A stretch of 64,000 nt of DNA from Rubrivivax sp. (GTDB taxonomy: Bacteria > Pseudomonadota > Gammaproteobacteria > Burkholderiales > Burkholderiaceae), in NCBI GenBank assembly GCA_016790225.1, contig JAEUOZ010000009.1:51137-115136 (forward strand), read 5' to 3'. The position numbers were made by a program, and so were the translations under genes. Shown here piece after piece: positions 60,928 through 64,000 of the stretch. Each line of letters begins with the position of its first letter. The stretch's first letter is position 1. The notes below the pieces were generated by a model. That model did no database searches and had not been told where the DNA came from. It saw only the letters and a list, made by a program, of their open reading frames with translations.

Positions 60928-62090
60928 AACTGCAAGGCCTGAAGGTGCTGGAGCTGTCGCTCTTCCTGCCCGGCCCGCACCTGACGATGATGATGGCCGA
61001 CCATGGCGCCCAGGTCATCAAGATCGAGCCGCCCACGGGCGAGCCGGTGCGCCAGGTGGGGCTGCGCCAGAACGGCCACAGCGTGTGGTTTCGCAATACG
61101 CACCGCGGCAAGCGCTGCATCGTGCTGAACCTCAAGGCGCCCGGCGCGCGCGAGGCCTTTCTGACGCTTGCGCAGCAGGCCGACGTCATCGTCGAAGCTT
61201 TCCGCCCCGGCGTGGTCAATCGGCTGGGCGTGGGCTATGCGGACGTGAAGGCACTCAACCCCGGCATCGTCTATTGCTCCATCTCTGCCTTCGGGCAGAC
61301 CGGCCCGATGCGCGCCAACCCGGCGCACGATCTGGGGGTGCAGGCCGAGGCCGGGCTGGTCTCCGTCAACCTGGGGCTGGATGGCCAGCCGGCCATGCCC
61401 AACCTGCCGGCCAGCGACATGGCCGCGTCCTTGATGGCGTTCAGCGGCATCCTGATGGCGCTGCTGCGCCGCCAGCAGACGGGCCAGGGCGATTACCTCG
61501 ACATCGCGATGTACGACAGCCTGCTGGCCTGGACGCCCAACGTCATGGGTCCGCCCTTCGCAGAAGACCGCGCGCCCCAACCCAAGGACGAGCGCAGCTG
61601 GGGCGGCGCCGCCTTCTACAACCTCTACGCCACGGCCGACGGGCGACACATCGCGCTGGCGGGCAGCGAGCACCACTTCGTCAACAACCTGCTGGGTGCG
61701 CTGGGCCGGCCCGATCTCGCACCGCAGGCCCTGCAGCCCCCAGGCCCCGGCCACGAGCCGGTGCGCGCCTTTCTGCGCGAGCGCTTTGCCCAACGCACGC
61801 TGGCCGAGTGGAGCGAGCTTCTGCACGGCATGGATCTCGCGTGGGCGCCCGTGCGCAGCCTGCACGAGGCCATCAACAGCGACCTGGCCCGCGCGCGGCA
61901 GATGCGCCTGGAATGGCCCGAAGGACAGCCCCACCTGGGCATCCCGATCAAGTTTGCTCAAGAGCCGGGCCGCATCGATCCGCATCTGGATGAGCTGGGG
62001 GCGTCGACGGAAGCCGTGCTGCGCGAGGCGGGGTTCGGGGATGAGGCGCTGGCGAAGTTGAGGGCGGATGGGGCTTTGGGGGCGGGGTGA
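60924..62090 (+). CDS. CaiB/BaiF family CoA-transferase (second)
   Basis: The 388-residue protein starts at ATG 60924. It has LKVLELSLFLPGPHLTMMMADHGAQVIKIEPP, RNTHRGKRCIVLNLK, the DMAAS segment with the presumed catalytic Asp and a C-terminal GIPIKFAQEPGRIDPHLDELG. It is a type III CoA-transferase like the one at 20463, but their texts differ, so they are likely to use different acids. It ends the plus-strand MmgE/PrpD operon and is convergent with the TIR-like gene. Confidence 0.93.
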   Translation: MKLQGLKVLELSLFLPGPHLTMMMADHGAQVIKIEPPTGEPVRQVGLRQNGHSVWFRNTHRGKRCIVLNLKAPGAREAFLTLAQQADVIVEAFRPGVVNRLGVGYADVKALNPGIVYCSISAFGQTGPMRANPAHDLGVQAEAGLVSVNLGLDGQPAMPNLPASDMAASLMAFSGILMALLRRQQTGQGDYLDIAMYDSLLAWTPNVMGPPFAEDRAPQPKDERSWGGAAFYNLYATADGRHIALAGSEHHFVNNLLGALGRPDLAPQALQPPGPGHEPVRAFLRERFAQRTLAEWSELLHGMDLAWAPVRSLHEAINSDLARARQMRLEWPEGQPHLGIPIKFAQEPGRIDPHLDELGASTEAVLREAGFGDEALAKLRADGALGAG

Positions 62091-62210
62091 GCGGAAAGGC
62101 TCAGCGCAGCTTGGCCGAGTCAGAGCTATCCGTTTGCGCTCTTGCGTAGAGGCCGGGCCGGCCATGTCCGGACTTGGGCCCATGGCGCGCGCAGGCGCAT
62201 CGCCGCCAGC

Positions 62211-63119
62211 TCAGATCCGCCCCCGCACAAACGACGACAGCCCGCTGTGGATCGGCGTGATGTCGTTGCGGTCCTTCAGCTGCAGGTAGATGCCGCCGCC
62301 GATATCGGCCGGGAGCTTGGCGCCTTCTTCCAGCACCACCAGCACGCGCTCGCGGCCCTTGGCTTCCATGAACATGCCCATCTCGAAGATCACGTTGTCG
62401 CGCGGCACGGCCTGCTGCGCACCGGGCGTAGCCAGTTCGTCGTCGCGCGTCAGCAGCATCACCGCGCCCAGGCAGGAGCGGGAGGCCTGCACCAGCTCTT
62501 CCAGGATGGTGGGGCCGGGCGCGAAGTTGAGCTCCCAGTCGCGCACGGCCACGCCGCTGGCGACCAGGTACTTGTGGATGTCGTTGGCCGTGGCGCGCGC
62601 CTTGCTGCTGTAGGCCAGGAAGATGTCGTCGTTCTGCTTCACCGCATCGACCCAGGCGCTGAGCTGCGTACGCGTATCGTCGGTGGCGAGCCATTCCGCG
62701 CCCGATCCGCGCGGCGCGCGCAACACGATCTGCCCGCCGCCGCCCCAGGTGATGCCGTCTTCGGAGACCTGCTGCTCCGTGATGACGAGGATCTCCTTCT
62801 TCAGCGCAATGGCAAAGGCGCCTTCGAAGTGGTTCCACACCGTCGGCAGGGCCAGGCCCTCGGCTTCGTCCTTGTCGTGCCAGCGCGAAAAGGCCAGCAC
62901 CAGCACGCCGTGGCAGCGCGTCATGATCTCGCGCAGCGCGTCGATGGTGTAGGGCGCCCGCACGGGCAGCCCTGACACCTGAAACTCCTGCGGCTCCAGG
63001 CCCTGGGCGCGCAAGTGCGCGAGGACCGCGCGCTTCAGCAGGCGCTGCGGCTCGCGCAGGTTGTGGTCACGCGGTACGCTGATGAAGACCCGCTTGGGTC
63101 GCGGCGGCAGTCGGTCCAT
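62211..63119 (-). CDS. Two-domain protein with C-terminal Cap12/TIR-like nucleotide-binding domain
   Basis: This is a 302-residue protein. The C-terminal domain (about 164-302) reads DIFLAYSSKARATANDIHKYL, then VPRDNVIFEMGMFMEAKGRERVLVVLEE and ADIGGGIYLQLKDR; the RDNVIFE-G-F signature with Glu near 246 is that of the predicted nucleotide-binding TIR-like family (PF10137, Cap12), whose defence members cleave NAD. The N-terminal domain (about 8-130) starts KRVFISVPRDHNL and has CHGVLVLAFSRW and HFEGAFAIALKKEILVITE, resembling another TIR- or SLOG-like fold. It stands alone on its strand. A role in phage defence is plausible; a housekeeping or signalling role cannot be excluded. Confidence 0.72.
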   Translation of the reverse strand: MDRLPPRPKRVFISVPRDHNLREPQRLLKRAVLAHLRAQGLEPQEFQVSGLPVRAPYTIDALREIMTRCHGVLVLAFSRWHDKDEAEGLALPTVWNHFEGAFAIALKKEILVITEQQVSEDGITWGGGGQIVLRAPRGSGAEWLATDDTRTQLSAWVDAVKQNDDIFLAYSSKARATANDIHKYLVASGVAVRDWELNFAPGPTILEELVQASRSCLGAVMLLTRDDELATPGAQQAVPRDNVIFEMGMFMEAKGRERVLVVLEEGAKLPADIGGGIYLQLKDRNDITPIHSGLSSFVRGRI

Positions 63120-63152
63120 GAGGCCTCCAGCGGCGCGGGTTCTTCACCGTGC

Positions 63153-63581
63153 TCAGTCCAGTTGCAGACCCAGCTCCCTGGCCTTCCTGGGCAGCACGTC
63201 GAGCTCGCGCTTGATGACGTCGTTGAAGGCCTCGATCGTATGGCCGGTGGTCGGCGGCACGCCACCGATTTCGTTGAGGCGGCGGCGGAATTCGGGCTCC
63301 GCGACGATGGCGGCAAGCTTCTGGCTCAGGAAGCTCACAACGGCCGGCGGTGTCCTGGCCGGCGCCACGAGGCCGAACCACCTGTCGAAATCCACGCCGC
63401 CGCGCAATCCCTGCTCGGTGAGCGTGGGCGGATCGGGCCACAGCTCGGAGCGCGTGGCGCGCAGCTGCCCCAGGGCCTTGAGCTTGCCGCCCCGGATCTG
63501 CGCGCGCGCATCGGCCGTGCCCGGCAGAACCCAGCGTACCTCGTTGGCCAGCAGCGCCTGCGCCAGCGGTGCACCGCCGCG
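63153..63581 (-). pseudogene. Truncated Bug-family (TctC-like) substrate-binding protein
   Basis: The frame encodes the last 140 or so residues of a Bug periplasmic binding protein: RGGAPLAQALLANEV, IRGGKLKALGQL, WPDPPTLTEQGLRGG, WFGLVAPARTPPAVV and EPEFRRRLNEIGG. A full Bug protein has about 320 residues with a signal peptide. Upstream of RGGAP the frame turns to unrelated Arg-rich text and meets a stop near 63675, so the N-terminal half, including signal peptide and half the binding site, is gone. No start codon with a ribosome site is seen. It is most simply a remnant. Confidence 0.7.
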
Positions 63582-63676
63582 CTGACGCGCACGCTGGAGG
63601 CGCTGCCCGCACCGGCAAGCGCGCAGGAGGGCTTGGCGCGCCCGCGCGCCGGCAGGCCCGCGCGCCCCGTTTCAGC

Positions 63677-64000
63677 TCAGCCCACGAGCGGCGTATCCGG
63701 CCAGCTCGGCATCGCCAGGCCACGCCAGTCGTCCGCCACGCGCAGCTCATCGATCAGCGTGCGCTGAAGGATGCGGCCGTCGCGATACCAGTGCCAGACG
63801 CGGCTGCGGGCCTGGCCATCGTCGCTGAGCTGGATCATCTCGTAGAGGTAGGTGCCGGGCTCGCCCTTGCGCACCCAGTGCAGCAGGGTCGTGCGCTGCT
63901 GGTCGTCCAGCGCCAGGTCGGCCGCCCAGCCTTCGATCAGATCGCTGATGAAGCGGATGCGATCACCCTGCACCACGGCCGGAAAGTCGCGCAGCTCGGT
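63677..64000 (-). CDS. Unrecognised protein, 5' end beyond the window
   Basis: The frame remains open to the end of the window (reading TELRDFPAVVQGDRIRFISD), so only the C-terminal 107 residues are visible. They contain WAADLALDDQQRTTLLHWVRKGEPGTYLYEMIQLSDDGQARSRVWHWYRDGRI, a soluble, mixed alpha/beta-looking segment with several Trp and Tyr. I do not recognise the family. It lies upstream of the Bug remnant on the same strand. Confidence 0.6.
   Translation of the reverse strand, partial: TELRDFPAVVQGDRIRFISDLIEGWAADLALDDQQRTTLLHWVRKGEPGTYLYEMIQLSDDGQARSRVWHWYRDGRILQRTLIDELRVADDWRGLAMPSWPDTPLVG

Noticed and set aside
62164..62175. ATGTCCGGACTT, similar to the island operator
   Set aside because: It lies between two convergent gene ends with no promoter to control and lacks the right half-site, so chance similarity is likely.
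1..64000. tRNA or rRNA genes, CRISPR arrays, insertion sequences, integrases
   Set aside because: None was seen: no cloverleaf-like or TTCGAATCC-type text, no regularly spaced repeats, no transposase or recombinase motifs among the protein frames.

Overview
The window is about 64 kb of uniformly GC-rich DNA with dense, often overlapping genes and no tRNA, rRNA, CRISPR array, transposase or phage gene that I can recognise. Gene content (TPR-associated TRAP transporter, several CaiB CoA-transferases, a Bug-type binding-protein remnant, REP-like and hairpin intergenic repeats) fits a beta-proteobacterium of the order Burkholderiales. That placement is an inference from gene style, not from a marker gene. 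No gene-free stretch exceeds about 250 bases.

Positions 1-15.5 kb are a mixed chromosomal region. It holds the end of a peptide-type ABC binding protein, an LD-carboxypeptidase-like S66 peptidase, a ligase-associated exonuclease with an ATP-dependent DNA ligase, an FAD amine/amino-acid oxidase, and a PLP cysteine-synthase-like enzyme coupled to a B12-binding radical SAM protein. These are followed by a TatT-DctP-fused DctQM TRAP system, polyphosphate kinase 2, a YciB-like membrane protein and a small monooxygenase-fold protein.

Positions about 15.5-62.1 kb form one catabolic island. Nine regulatory regions in it carry eleven copies of a palindrome close to TTGTCCGGACAA, most overlapping or abutting recognisable sigma70 promoters. 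The site has the GT-N4-AC form expected for a HutC-type GntR regulator, and exactly such a regulator (GntR DNA-binding domain plus UTRA domain) is encoded at 53058-53798 with its own copy of the site upstream. The inferred transcription units are: DUF1838-leuC-leuD (minus); HapK-like, SDR, PuuE-like deacetylase, CitE-like lyase, MaoC, acyl-CoA dehydrogenase, CaiB (minus); membrane protein, double alpha/beta hydrolase, alpha/beta hydrolase (minus); TonB receptor 1 (minus); aldehyde dehydrogenase, hydantoinase-like amidohydrolase, EmrA/EmrB-like efflux (plus); TonB receptor 2 with a CpeT-like exported protein (plus); FAD oxidase, TRAP DctPQM, alpha/beta hydrolase, MDR reductase, VOC protein, perhaps cupin (minus); CoA-transferase and the regulator (minus); two MmgE/PrpD proteins, a PaaK-like CoA ligase, amidase, CaiB (plus).

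Together these genes look like a complete import and degradation programme. Outer-membrane receptors and a TRAP uptake system would supply a substrate. Ring-opening amidohydrolases and an amidase suggest a cyclic amide or imide intermediate. A LeuCD-type isomerase/hydratase, CoA-transferases, MaoC and a CitE-like lyase suggest that a branched dicarboxylate is cleaved as a CoA thioester. The substrate is not known. An alkyl-maleimide or tetrapyrrole-derived compound is offered only as a testable hypothesis. Several enzymes in the island lack the usual catalytic residue of their family.

After the island come a two-domain protein ending in a Cap12/TIR-like domain (possible defence effector), a truncated Bug binding protein, and an unrecognised gene running off the window.
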